Shown one piece after another: positions 14,274 through 22,203 of a stretch of 35,969 bases of DNA. A program made the translations under genes and the position numbers. The notes under the pieces were generated by a model, which did no database searches, was not told the origin of the DNA, and worked only from the letters and a program-made list of their open reading frames with translations. Location of the stretch: positions 1 to 35,969 of IMG/VR virus record IMGVR_UViG_3300042890_001003; one strand, written 5' to 3'. Positions within the stretch are counted from its first letter, which is position 1. Every line of letters starts with the position of its first letter. The DNA comes from a virus.

Positions 14274-15231
14274 ACTCGATGGCTCCTGATGCTTCTCTGT
14301 GTAGTGGTCTTTTTGCATAGCAATTTGATGTGTTTCTGTCTAGTTGTCTAATAAGCTCTTCTAATTGATGAGCAGTGAGTGGATACTTTCTTTTGATTGC
14401 ATTACAAGCAATACTAGCCATAATCTTATAAATCATCCGATATCTTCCTGTACCATCAGTACGAGCAATAGAAACGTATTCTGATATGAGTTTCTTATTA
14501 ACAAATGGACAATCTTCATATGAGGTCCAAGTATAGTTCTTATCGGCCGCTTCTAAAAGCATATCCTGTCTCTGAGCAACAATCATCTTCTGTATATCGG
14601 GAGGCATTTGTTCCAATAGAGTCAAAGGTCCTCTAGGCTGTTCAAATTGATGCTTAATCATTAACTCAGTAGGATTAATGAATGAACCAACATTGGTGAA
14701 TATAAAGTTATGAGCATCAGGATACGTTGCAGGAACGTAATACATTCTGGATAAGTCTTTAGTCTGTCCATCACCAAGATCATCAAATTCTTTATTCAAA
14801 GAGAACCAGAAGTGTTTGATTTTATCTTTGCTGACAGAATGAGTTAATGGAAATACTAATCTGAATTTTGGATATTCTGGTTTTGAACTAGAAGTAGAAT
14901 AGCAGACGTAGTAATACTCACCAAATTTATTTTTCAATTCTTGTTCAAGATTGCCTTCAAATTGGTGGTTATCGATATCAAGAGCAGCCCAACCTGACCA
15001 TTCAATTACAGCATCATTCGATCTTGTTGTATCTGGTTTGTATGTTGCTGGAGTAATTAAAGGAGAAGCCTTTACACCCTTAGGTGCTCGGAATTCTCCT
15101 TTCTTTAACTTATACCCAGGAATTCTAGCCATACTATACAACATCTTCTCAAAAGAATCCCACGTGTCGTGCTGTAACTGCTTATGAGTCTTGTTATCAT
15201 AAATCGAACTAAAAGCAGTTAGTGAGTACAT
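14254..15231 (-). CDS. AEP-type primase / primase-polymerase-like protein
   Basis: 325 residues. WAALDIDNHQFEG gives the hhxDxD metal motif of archaeo-eukaryotic primases; YVCYSTSSSKPEYPKFRLVF and DLSRMYYVPATY match the later motifs seen in phage and plasmid primases. The C-terminal 90 residues are helical, PriCT-like (YRMIYKIMASIACNAIK). It would make RNA or DNA primers. A separate gp61-like zinc domain lies at 29345-29656. Identification is by motif reading, not a search. TAATG overlap with the MazG-like gene. Confidence 0.7.
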   Translation of the reverse strand: MYSLTAFSSIYDNKTHKQLQHDTWDSFEKMLYSMARIPGYKLKKGEFRAPKGVKASPLITPATYKPDTTRSNDAVIEWSGWAALDIDNHQFEGNLEQELKNKFGEYYYVCYSTSSSKPEYPKFRLVFPLTHSVSKDKIKHFWFSLNKEFDDLGDGQTKDLSRMYYVPATYPDAHNFIFTNVGSFINPTELMIKHQFEQPRGPLTLLEQMPPDIQKMIVAQRQDMLLEAADKNYTWTSYEDCPFVNKKLISEYVSIARTDGTGRYRMIYKIMASIACNAIKRKYPLTAHQLEELIRQLDRNTSNCYAKRPLHREASGAIEYAYKTT

Positions 15232-15656
15232 TATGAAGTATAATCCACAGTATTAATGAATACTACTTTACTAAGCAAACCTACATTGTCTTCATGAGTA
15301 GGAGCAATCCACCCTTCTGGTTTGATTAAATTGGGAAGATCGAGTGGATTAGTAGATTCTGGTTCTAGTTGACGTTCTTTGGCCATATTAGACGCGATCA
15401 CTCTATCCCAAGCCTCATACGTATCAACTCCAAGAGCATCCAATGAAGAAACACATTCGAAACAAAGATTAATCAACGAACTTACTACTGCTTCAGCATT
15501 CTTAGCATCAGAGAACTTTTCAAACTCTCGTTCGATATTTCGTGATTTGAATCTCAAGAAGAATGCTAGTTGATTAGGAGTAAGTTCATTCATTGTAGTA
15601 TTCACATCAAACTTATCATGCATATCTTCAATATCCAAACACCAGTTTGCACTCAT
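15231..15656 (-). CDS. MazG/HisE-like NTP pyrophosphohydrolase
   Basis: 141 residues. DIEDMHDKFDV, AVVSSLINLCFECVSSLDALGVDTYEAWDRVIASNMAKE and NPLDLPNLIKPEGWIAPTH match the phage MazG-like (phosphoribosyl-ATP pyrophosphohydrolase-like) family. Such enzymes remove unwanted nucleotides or lower ppGpp. One of the usual acidic clusters is degenerate (NIEREFEKFSDA), so catalysis is not certain. First gene after a sigma-70-type promoter at 15677-15704. Confidence 0.8.
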   Translation of the reverse strand: MSANWCLDIEDMHDKFDVNTTMNELTPNQLAFFLRFKSRNIEREFEKFSDAKNAEAVVSSLINLCFECVSSLDALGVDTYEAWDRVIASNMAKERQLEPESTNPLDLPNLIKPEGWIAPTHEDNVGLLSKVVFINTVDYTS

Positions 15657-15676
15657 TATATTCTCCCAAAAATAAT

Positions 15677-15704
15677 ATTATATCACAATTCTCTAAAATT
15701 TCAA
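15677..15704 (-). promoter_or_regulatory. Sigma-70-type extended -10 promoter
   Basis: TTGAAA, 16-bp spacer, TATAAT with upstream TG (TGTGATATAAT). The same TGTGATATAAT occurs at 3992-4002. It would drive the MazG-primase-dCMP deaminase operon. Confidence 0.7.
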
Positions 15705-15729
15705 CTTACCACACAAGATAAGTTGAAAT
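15698..15729 (-). terminator. Inverted repeat, probable terminator
   Basis: Perfect 11-bp arms ATTTCAACTTA and TAAGTTGAAAT with a ten-base loop, followed by TTTTAGAG, 27 nt after the DUF6433-like gene's stop. AT-rich and with a short T-run, so termination may be partial. Its distal arm overlaps the next promoter's -35. Confidence 0.5.
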
Positions 15730-15755
15730 CTTTACTAACCAAACATGAATCGATT

Positions 15756-16307
15756 CTAAGCGACTAGCTTTTTTGGTCTGCCTCTTGTTTTCCCAGAGAC
15801 TGGTTGGGTCAATTCTGACTTTGGGATTGGTGCTGGCATGACCTCCTTATTCTTCACAGAATTTCTATACTCAGTTTCATCAATTCCGTGTGGCCAAATA
15901 AAGAATCCAGCATCGACAACTTTGTCCAAGGTGATATTGGGAAATATACTTGGAATACTTTGGTCTTTTACTGCTATCACTAATTTTGCTTCAGCAGGAT
16001 GTACTTCTTCTAATAATTGAATGAACAATTGCTCTCTTCTAAGTTTGTTTATATCGGCTCTCAGAAATCTATCAAATTTCTTAATCTCCATCCATAAGTT
16101 TGCTTTGACCATTCCTACAGGAGCAGCATCTTCTCTATAAGGAGGAGTTCCTTCAGGTAATAACCACTTACCTTTAGGAATGAACCCATACCCAAACAAC
16201 AACTTCAAAATCTCGTTAGACGAGTTATCTTTCAATAACTGAAGTGTATCTCCATCATTAAAGCGTTGAAGCATTTCTACTACAGTCTCACGTTTATTCA
16301 ATTCCAT
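15756..16307 (-). CDS. DUF6433-like protein with AT-hook tail
   Basis: 183 residues. FGYGFIPKGKWLLPEGTPPY, FIQLLEEVHPAEAKLVIAVKDQ and the following FPNITLDKV are the signature of a conserved T4-like phage family (DUF6433) of unknown role. The last residues, KTRGRPKKLVA, are an AT-hook, suggesting minor-groove DNA binding. It lies next to the RNase H-like nuclease, in line with a replication or recombination role (inference). Confidence 0.8.
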   Translation of the reverse strand: MELNKRETVVEMLQRFNDGDTLQLLKDNSSNEILKLLFGYGFIPKGKWLLPEGTPPYREDAAPVGMVKANLWMEIKKFDRFLRADINKLRREQLFIQLLEEVHPAEAKLVIAVKDQSIPSIFPNITLDKVVDAGFFIWPHGIDETEYRNSVKNKEVMPAPIPKSELTQPVSGKTRGRPKKLVA

Positions 16308-16315
16308 ATTCCTTC

Positions 16316-17206
16316 CTAAAAATTATCTATTTCATTCAAAAGCAATCTCATCTTATTCTTCACCAAGTAACCAAAGATTGAATTCTTATTTCCTAATGGC
16401 TTATCGCCAAAAGCAGTAATAATATTATCATTGATTTCTTGAGGTATCTTATCGAATGAGATTAGCAACTCATTCCGTTGCCAATTACGTTTTTCTTCAT
16501 CAGTATTACAAGCCTCAATTCCTAACTTGATAAATTGTTCTAGTCTATCCTTCTTCATTGCTTTCTGTCTAATACTATCAGCAAGACTATTATCTATACT
16601 AAGTATGTTTGGAATACCATCTCCAGAATCACCACAAGCAATATGCTCATTAATGAATTCAGGAACGCTCTTAGGTTTCTCTACATACTTTTTGAATAGA
16701 GGACTGTACTGTCTAATGTTTGCGTATCTATGTAGTTGCTTGAAATCTTTATCTGAACTAATGATCAGAGTCTTCTTAGGAATTGGTTCGAGTCCTCCTT
16801 CAGTAAGATAATTGTCCTGAGTCCATTTACATAAGCAAGCAATAACATCATCAGCTTCTGTTCTATCAAGTACGATTACTTTATATGGGAAATGAGCTTT
16901 CAATTCATCCCTAGTCTCGTTTAATACATCAAACACAAACTTCCAGTCCAGGTTAGATGCATCCCGTTTCTTCTTTCTACCAGATTTATAATAAGCAAAC
17001 TCAGCCTTTCTCCAATAATTGGTACCATCACAAGCAAGTACAATATCAGAACCATATTCTCCCTCAAACTTCTTTTTGTTGGCCAAGATACTAGAGATGA
17101 CAGTATGCTTAATAATGTTACGATTCTGTTCCAGATCAGATGAAAACTCCTTTTCCATCATGAATACTGAAGCTAATGATATTTGTGAATAGTCGATGAT
17201 GATCAA
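16316..17206 (-). CDS. rnh: T4 RNase H-like 5'-3' nuclease (FEN family)
   Basis: 296 residues. Removes RNA primers and flaps during lagging-strand synthesis. Seen: IIIDYSQISLASV, VLACDGTNYWRKAEFAYYKSGRKKKRD, DRTEADDVIACL, LIISSDKDFKQL and CGDSGDGIPNI, which carry the acidic metal ligands. I chose the TTG at 17206 because AAGGA precedes it; a TTG at 17224 gives six more residues but has no ribosome site and lies in the upstream gene. Similar in length to T4 RNase H (305). Confidence 0.9.
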   Translation of the reverse strand: MIIIDYSQISLASVFMMEKEFSSDLEQNRNIIKHTVISSILANKKKFEGEYGSDIVLACDGTNYWRKAEFAYYKSGRKKKRDASNLDWKFVFDVLNETRDELKAHFPYKVIVLDRTEADDVIACLCKWTQDNYLTEGGLEPIPKKTLIISSDKDFKQLHRYANIRQYSPLFKKYVEKPKSVPEFINEHIACGDSGDGIPNILSIDNSLADSIRQKAMKKDRLEQFIKLGIEACNTDEEKRNWQRNELLISFDKIPQEINDNIITAFGDKPLGNKNSIFGYLVKNKMRLLLNEIDNF

Positions 17207-17216
17207 TTTAGATTCC

Positions 17217-18314
17217 TTATGCAAATACTTTTAAAATAATAACATTCTCATTAGTACGACCAGTAACAGAATGAGCTTTGGATTTCATATCTTGGAACAA
17301 CTTCCCAAGTTCTCTCTTACCAAGTTTAGCATACTCTACCAACAGTTCTGGTTTTCTAATTGCTTTGGAGCAAGATGCCTCAATATCAAATCCTACTATA
17401 GAGGAACGACTGACTGAAATTTTGGATCCTTTTACAGCCTTATACATTTGTAACTTTCTTTTAACAGTATCATACAACCATACTTCCTGACAATCAACAA
17501 TCTTGACTGGTTTTTCTGATACCAACTTTAGCTCATCAAACTTGGCAAGAAACTTCAGTAATTTTACAGCTACAGCAGGAGACTTTGGTTTCTTAGTAAC
17601 AGTAGGCTTCTTAACACTAACCACTTGTTGAGAACACGACATAACCAAATCTTTCAATAACTTCAAATATGATTTGATCTGAGTAGATTTCAAATGACCA
17701 TATCCTTCATTCAATTGTTCACAAGTACCGTTGATAGTCTCTTGTAATTCATCAATCTGTGCTTTATACACACTAGGAACTAATTTAGCTGCTTGCCCAG
17801 TAATAGACTTAGCAGAAGTTTTGAATGAAAAGTTTTTAGGATATCCTTGCTTAATGAATATATCAATCTCCTCATCAATATCAGCAATGAAGGTTGATAG
17901 CTCATCTTTATACTTGTCTTGATTAGAAGCCTTCTTAGGAGCAGACTTGGTTTTAGTAGATACAACAGAATTCAAAAGCTCTTTGAATTTATTGTTCATG
18001 AAAGCAAGTTCGTTAGAATCCAAATACTGATCATTACTAATGAGTCTAGCAAGAGTACCGACTTGACGGAATGAGGATTCATCAACTTTATTTAATAGTA
18101 CTTTCTGCTTGTGATCTGTGATGTAAGCCAAAGCCCAAATCTTCTTTTCGGTATTGGTAGCGTAAATGTTGTACCAGTTGAGAGCTTGAATAAGATCAAG
18201 TTTGTATGTTAGAAAACTGATAGTGGGTTCACCTACTCCTTTCACCTTAGCATTAAGTTTAGCAACTGTTTCTCTACGTTTAGTAGCTCTGTTAGTTTCT
18301 GATGCTGTAGCCAT
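17217..18314 (-). CDS. Conserved phage protein of unknown function
   Basis: 365 residues. Lysine-rich with linker-like stretches (KKPTVTKKPKSPAVAVK). The C-terminal third (QMYKAVKGSKISVSRSSIVGF, LGKRELGKLFQDMKS, ENVIILKVF) is recognisable from uncharacterised proteins of T4-like and related phages. Upstream of the RNase H-like gene and behind a strong early-type promoter. A role in DNA metabolism is only a guess. Confidence 0.7.
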   Translation of the reverse strand: MATASETNRATKRRETVAKLNAKVKGVGEPTISFLTYKLDLIQALNWYNIYATNTEKKIWALAYITDHKQKVLLNKVDESSFRQVGTLARLISNDQYLDSNELAFMNNKFKELLNSVVSTKTKSAPKKASNQDKYKDELSTFIADIDEEIDIFIKQGYPKNFSFKTSAKSITGQAAKLVPSVYKAQIDELQETINGTCEQLNEGYGHLKSTQIKSYLKLLKDLVMSCSQQVVSVKKPTVTKKPKSPAVAVKLLKFLAKFDELKLVSEKPVKIVDCQEVWLYDTVKRKLQMYKAVKGSKISVSRSSIVGFDIEASCSKAIRKPELLVEYAKLGKRELGKLFQDMKSKAHSVTGRTNENVIILKVFA

Positions 18315-18348
18315 AATATAAATCCTCGTTGATTAAAAATGATGTACC

Positions 18349-18377
18349 ATTGTCCCACGTCCATGTGGGAATGTCAA
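18349..18377 (-). promoter_or_regulatory. Early-type promoter, copy 9
   Basis: TTGACA, 17-bp spacer, GACAAT. The spacer holds a dyad CCCAC-ATGGAC-GTGGG; copy 10 has nearly the same spacer. The AGCCGTAAG block is replaced by GGTACATCA. Leader ends ACGAGGATTTATATT before the ATG at 18314. Confidence 0.7.
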
Positions 18378-18385
18378 CAATTATT

Positions 18386-18778
18386 TTAATCGCATGATCC
18401 ACAATCACTAGATGAAGATGAATCAGAACTACAAGCACAATCACAAGAACTTGCAGATGATGAGCTGCTAATAATATCATTAGTACTGTATGGGTTGGTT
18501 ACGACAGTTGAAACTATATTAGCATTAGTAACTACGATAGAATGGTCGACTAGACTTTCAGTAACTGGAAACGTAGTTATCGATTTTTTAAAATTCTCAC
18601 TAAAAGCAATTTTAAGATTACGATTATCTATTTCGAGTCTTTTGAGTTGCATATCTAAATTTGATATTTTATCTTCTAACTCATTATTCTTACGTTTTAG
18701 ATTGTCGTACTTAACATGCAGATTAGCAAGATTATTTCCCAACTCTTGTATCTTTTTTTCGTTAGTAAACCAGACCAT
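18386..18778 (-). CDS. Coiled-coil protein with Ser/Cys-rich tail
   Basis: 130 residues. Residues 6-60 are a strong coiled coil (KKIQELGNNLANLHVKYDNL, KNNELEDKISNLDMQLKRLE). The last 28 residues are almost only Ser, Cys, Asp and Ala (SSSSSASSCDCACSSD and DCGSCD), with six cysteines, like a metal-binding or cross-linking tail. Not recognised. AAGGAT precedes the ATG. Confidence 0.65.
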   Translation of the reverse strand: MVWFTNEKKIQELGNNLANLHVKYDNLKRKNNELEDKISNLDMQLKRLEIDNRNLKIAFSENFKKSITTFPVTESLVDHSIVVTNANIVSTVVTNPYSTNDIISSSSSASSCDCACSSDSSSSSDCGSCD

Positions 18779-18782
18779 TTTG

Positions 18783-18860
18783 TTATCCTTTAAATGTATA
18801 GAATGTTAACCAAATTCCAGTAGCAATAGTTGCACCAGTTACCATGTATAATAAGATCAT
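18783..18860 (-). CDS. 25-residue membrane peptide
   Basis: MILLYMVTGATIATGIWLTF then YTFKG: one transmembrane helix with a lysine at the C-end. ATGA overlap with the upstream gene and GGAG before the ATG support translation. Function unknown. Confidence 0.5.
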   Translation of the reverse strand: MILLYMVTGATIATGIWLTFYTFKG

Positions 18861-19111
18861 TGTGGTTCTCCATTAATAGAAATTACATTGGCAAAATTGA
18901 ATGAACGCCATTGTTGAATCTCAGTATCGACTACAGCAATAGCATCAGTCGAAACTTCTCGTTTACCCTCTTTAGGTTCAGTAGATTCTCTTGCAGGAAA
19001 TTTAGAAGGATCCAAAGTTCCTATCAATGTTCGTTCAGTACCGTCCTTCTTAGTGAATACGATTGTAACGTCAGACACTTTAAGTTGGTTCAGTAAGTCT
19101 TCTCTAGTCAT
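18857..19111 (-). CDS. DUF2693-like small protein
   Basis: 84 residues from the ATG at 19111. VTIVFTKKDGTERTLIGTL, then VVDTEIQQWRSFNFANVISI, is the pattern of small phage proteins with a DUF2693-type beta fold (VxFTKKDG.xR ... W R S F). Role unknown. It begins eight bases inside the preceding small gene. Confidence 0.7.
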   Translation of the reverse strand: MTREDLLNQLKVSDVTIVFTKKDGTERTLIGTLDPSKFPARESTEPKEGKREVSTDAIAVVDTEIQQWRSFNFANVISINGEPQ

Positions 19112-19259
19112 TATCAGTATCCAGTTCATATTTCAATTTAGTCAAAGATTTCTGTTCACGTTTATAATCAGTTTTCAGCTTGATTACTTTGTGTCTGTAC
19201 TTTGGGTCAGCTAATTCTGCCTTAACCCAGTTATGCCGATATTCGACTATTTCTTCCAT
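19104..19259 (-). CDS. 51-residue charged helical protein
   Basis: MEEIVEYRHNWVKAELADPK followed by a basic helix (YRHKVIKLKTDYKREQKSL). Not recognised. Overlaps both neighbours (13 nt and 8 nt) out of frame. No strong ribosome site is seen except GTGGAC, so translation probably depends on coupling. Confidence 0.5.
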   Translation of the reverse strand: MEEIVEYRHNWVKAELADPKYRHKVIKLKTDYKREQKSLTKLKYELDTDND

Positions 19260-19408
19260 CGTGTCCACTTGTTACTTCTCCCATGAAAGTACATCTTTTT
19301 GTTTCTTCCTGTTAGCATCTTGTGTAATCTATTAGCATTAGCAATACGTTTAGGAATCCTACAAAATCTATTACCCAACATTCTTAACAGTATATCAATT
19401 TTCTTCAT
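19247..19408 (-). CDS. 53-residue basic protein
   Basis: MKKIDILLRMLGNRFCRIPK ... MLTGRNKKMYFHGRSNKWTR: about 18 Lys/Arg/His, likely nucleic-acid binding. AAGG lies eight bases before the ATG, and the frame fills a gap between two confident genes. Not recognised. Confidence 0.5.
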   Translation of the reverse strand: MKKIDILLRMLGNRFCRIPKRIANANRLHKMLTGRNKKMYFHGRSNKWTRWKK

Positions 19409-19757
19409 TCATAACCTTAATATAATGATCAGCCAACAACAGAATCAATTGTTTTACCGACTCCTCAGTCACTTCAAGATAAGGATCAAATTCTAACCCA
19501 TATAATCTATCGCCATCGACGTAATTACCTATTGCATACTTAGAACCAGACTTACCTATTTTTCTAACAATAGTATCGACTCCTCCAGATCTTTTCACAA
19601 CTTCAAACTTTCCAAATACATCACCTTCAGAAAACTCTCCATAATGTTTCTGGAGCATCATTAGAAAGATGGGAATATGTTTAAACTTAACAATAATACT
19701 ATCAACACCTTCAGTAATAATGATTCGCTTCTTTGTTGAGTGTGTTTCGATATTCAT
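19395..19757 (-). CDS. Hypothetical protein
   Basis: 120 residues, not recognised. Beta-rich (KRIIITEGVDSIIVKFKHIP, GKFEVVKRSGGVDTIVRKIG) with a C-terminal helix (SVKQLILLLADHYIKVM). AGGAAAATATT precedes the ATG. Lies downstream of the DNA ligase in the same direction. Confidence 0.65.
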   Translation of the reverse strand: MNIETHSTKKRIIITEGVDSIIVKFKHIPIFLMMLQKHYGEFSEGDVFGKFEVVKRSGGVDTIVRKIGKSGSKYAIGNYVDGDRLYGLEFDPYLEVTEESVKQLILLLADHYIKVMNEEN

Positions 19758-19766
19758 AATATTTTC

Positions 19767-21050
19767 CTATTTAATGTGGTCTAATGTATCAGCAGTATCA
19801 CGGTCAATTCTTACTTCTAAGTATCTAGGAAGGAATAGTGACCAAGTATCAGTACCTTTCGAACTAATTTTAGCATTGTATTTTACTTCAATAATTTTAC
19901 CGAGGAAATCTCCATTGAGTCTATCATCATCATTCAGACCAGAACCAACATTGACTTTCAAAAGGCCATCTTCAGATTCACAAATAAGAGCACCAATCTG
20001 ACCTTCATACTTAGTACCTTCATTACCTTGCTGAATTCCTACTACTCGGAGAGAAGTAGTTTCTTCACCTTTGAATTTAACTTGAGTCTGTGATCTTTTA
20101 GGTTCCCAAATAGTATCAGTATTTTTAAGAATGATACCTTCATATCCTTTAGAGTAGTAATTCTCATATACAGTTTTTGCTTCATCTAATGATTTGACCT
20201 CTACACTTGGAACTAGATTAATTTTACCACGAAGATTCAGACTAATGAGACGATTATATCTGTGAACGTAAATCATTTCTTCTTTACCCTTCACCCAATT
20301 ATCGTAGGAAATAATATCCCATACAGTCATAGTAATCAATTCAGCTTCTTCAGGAGTAATCGTACCTTTGTTAGCTTTATTCAGAATACCGTTACCGATT
20401 GCACGAGGAATCAACACACCCCATTTAGTAACCAACAATTCTCCATCAAATACTACATTCATACCACGAGCAGCATCTAGGAATTCTTGCTCAAGATTTC
20501 CTAACAAATCAAATGTCTTACCATTACGAGAATAAAAAGTAACTGCACCATTGTAAACTACAACATTACATCTCAACCCATCCATCTTGAGTTGAGCCAT
20601 AGCAGGATACTTGATTTTAGCAAGTACTTTGTCGTTCATTGGAGAACACAACATAACGTCAAAGGTAGGAATCAAATCCTTCCACACTTTGTTAATAGTA
20701 GGAACACCAATACCACAATCAAGGTCCTTCTTAATAATCAACTCGATTACTTTAGCATCATCAACAGAAACGTCAGAAAGGATATTAGATAAGACTTCGA
20801 TTGCTTTATTACCAGTCACTTTACGATCAGCAAGATCATTCATACGTTCCAATGCTTCAACCAACTCAATGTTGTTTCCATTGGTAGAATAAGCAGGAAT
20901 CTTACGTTGGTAGTAATTGATATGAGAAGCAAAGGTTCTCACGAGAACAGATTTGAGTAAACTGTTATCTACATGACTTTTCAAGATAGACTCTTTGTCT
21001 AATCTTGATGATGTAGATTTAAGTTCATTAATGATAGGATAGATGCTCAT
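19767..21050 (-). CDS. 30: ATP-dependent DNA ligase
   Basis: 427 residues (T4 gp30 487). Seals nicks in duplex DNA. The nucleotidyltransferase motifs are clear: LKMDGLR with K155 as the AMP acceptor, FYSRNGK, FDGELLV, GYEGIILKN and QVKFKGEE; a C-terminal OB-fold region follows (VVGIQQGNEGTKYEGQIGAL). The N-terminal helical domain (DLDCGIGVPTINKVW) is that of T4-like and archaeal/eukaryotic ligases. The ATG at 21050 follows GAAGAGGAATTACAAA. Driven by its own early-type promoter. Confidence 0.93.
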   Translation of the reverse strand: MSIYPIINELKSTSSRLDKESILKSHVDNSLLKSVLVRTFASHINYYQRKIPAYSTNGNNIELVEALERMNDLADRKVTGNKAIEVLSNILSDVSVDDAKVIELIIKKDLDCGIGVPTINKVWKDLIPTFDVMLCSPMNDKVLAKIKYPAMAQLKMDGLRCNVVVYNGAVTFYSRNGKTFDLLGNLEQEFLDAARGMNVVFDGELLVTKWGVLIPRAIGNGILNKANKGTITPEEAELITMTVWDIISYDNWVKGKEEMIYVHRYNRLISLNLRGKINLVPSVEVKSLDEAKTVYENYYSKGYEGIILKNTDTIWEPKRSQTQVKFKGEETTSLRVVGIQQGNEGTKYEGQIGALICESEDGLLKVNVGSGLNDDDRLNGDFLGKIIEVKYNAKISSKGTDTWSLFLPRYLEVRIDRDTADTLDHIK

Positions 21051-21087
21051 TTTGTAATTCCTCTTCAAGTTTTATTAAGTTACGGCT

Positions 21088-21116
21088 ATTGTCCCACGTC
21101 CTTGTGGAAAGGTCAA
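21088..21116 (-). promoter_or_regulatory. Early-type promoter, copy 10 (DNA ligase)
   Basis: TTGACC, 17-bp spacer, GACAAT, AGCCGTAACTTAAT. Spacer core CCACAAGGACGTGG is close to that of copy 9. Confidence 0.75.
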
Positions 21117-21119
21117 CAA

Positions 21120-21473
21120 TTATGTATTAGAAATCCAATCTTGTTCTACTGTAAGGAAACTTGGAATCTCTGGAGTTCTTTTGTATTCCCACCACTCAGA
21201 ACCATCATACTCTGCTCGTTCCATCCAGGATCCATCATCAAAATACACTTCACCATGCAGCTCTTGACTACCATACCCATCATCATAGTTAAAATCTAAA
21301 TCTTTCATAAAGGACTCTAACTCATATTGTTCAAAACCTACTGGTAAGTAAGCGTGAGCACTAGACACCTCTGAAAATCTTTTGTATGATACCCAAGCAC
21401 ACTTTACAGATACTGAATATTTTTTAGTAATATCATCAAGAGCATCAACAAGTTCTTTCTTTGCATTTATCAT
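21120..21473 (-). CDS. Conserved phage protein (GYGSQELHG ... YDGSEWWEYK)
   Basis: 117 residues. KCAWVSYKRF, LDFNYDDGYGSQELHGEVYF and MERAEYDGSEWWEYKRTPEIP form the signature of a phage protein family I recognise but cannot name. Likely a small alpha/beta fold. Its ATG directly follows the upstream TAA. Confidence 0.75.
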   Translation of the reverse strand: MINAKKELVDALDDITKKYSVSVKCAWVSYKRFSEVSSAHAYLPVGFEQYELESFMKDLDFNYDDGYGSQELHGEVYFDDGSWMERAEYDGSEWWEYKRTPEIPSFLTVEQDWISNT

Positions 21474-21827
21474 TTAAGCCACCAATACGAATTCAGGAGA
21501 GAAGTATTCACGTTCAGCAATAGGATCTTGGATGTCTTCTAAGTAATCGCCATTGAATTTAGTACCAAACACCATTTCTTTGAAGTTATCTTTCAGGAAT
21601 TGTGTAGCAAAATCAGAGAACGATAAGTCGTGGCTGTTGTATGCATAGTTGAACTCTACACATCTTTCAACGCGATTTGCTTCAACTTCAATTTCTTCTA
21701 CTGAAGTGATGTTAGCATTTTTCATTCTAGCAAAAGCAATCACTTTGAATGCTTGTTCTAGTTGTTTGTTAGAAGTTTGTTGGAAAGCTGGAGTAGCCGA
21801 AACAAATTTAGTAGTACCTTTTCTCAT
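21474..21827 (-). CDS. Hypothetical protein
   Basis: 117 residues, not recognised. Helical N-terminal half (NKQLEQAFKVIAFARMKNAN) and an acidic, aromatic C-terminal half (GDYLEDIQDPIAEREYFSPE). First gene after early-type promoter copy 11, with leader TAGGAATTATAAA. Confidence 0.65.
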   Translation of the reverse strand: MRKGTTKFVSATPAFQQTSNKQLEQAFKVIAFARMKNANITSVEEIEVEANRVERCVEFNYAYNSHDLSFSDFATQFLKDNFKEMVFGTKFNGDYLEDIQDPIAEREYFSPEFVLVA

Positions 21828-21883
21828 TTTATAATTCCTATATCAAGTTTAAATTTGTTAACCCGATTGGTTAACTTACGGCT

Positions 21884-21911
21884 ATTATCCATCAATTGAT
21901 GGAAAGGTCAA
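21884..21911 (-). promoter_or_regulatory. Early-type promoter, copy 11
   Basis: TTGACC, 16-bp spacer, GATAAT, AGCCGTAAG. The spacer holds the perfect palindrome CCATCAATTGATGG; the leader has the GTTAACC/GGTTAAC hairpin also seen at copy 8. Confidence 0.75.
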
Positions 21912-21919
21912 CACTTTAT

Positions 21920-22132
21920 TTAAATAATTTCACATCTTTTTATTAAAATATCCATCTGAGCTTTAGTCAGATTCATATCTTTCAACATATTGCTGAAAGC
22001 AGATTCGTAGTAACCAGTGACATAAGCATAGTTCACTGTTTTATCAACATTCCAACTAGCATTTCGAGATGATTCTTTTGCATTTTCAAATAATGCATCT
22101 AAACTTGCTTGGATTTGTTGTTCTTTGTTCAT
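21920..22132 (-). CDS. Conserved small phage protein (YVTGYYESAFSNML)
   Basis: 70 residues. MNKEQQIQASLDALFENAKE, then NYAYVTGYYESAFSNMLKDM, matches a helical family common in phages and of unknown function. The start follows the standard GAAGAGGAATTATAAA leader. Confidence 0.75.
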   Translation of the reverse strand: MNKEQQIQASLDALFENAKESSRNASWNVDKTVNYAYVTGYYESAFSNMLKDMNLTKAQMDILIKRCEII

Positions 22133-22168
22133 TTTATAATTCCTCTTCAATTTATTTAACTTACGGCC

Positions 22169-22196
22169 ATTATCCTTGATTATAGGAAAAGGTCAA
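22169..22196 (-). promoter_or_regulatory. Early-type promoter, copy 12
   Basis: TTGACC, 16-bp spacer with TATAAT, GATAAT, GGCCGTAAG. Serves the 70-residue protein. Confidence 0.75.
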
Positions 22197-22203
22197 CACT
22201 TTT

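Noticed and set aside
16527-16811. Plus-strand 94-codon ORF
   Set aside because: Shadow of the RNase H-like gene.
18292-18480. Minus-strand 62-codon hydrophobic ORF
   Set aside because: Overlaps the end of the Ser/Cys-rich gene, the promoter and the next gene start in another frame; the repeats of the Ser codons explain the open frame.
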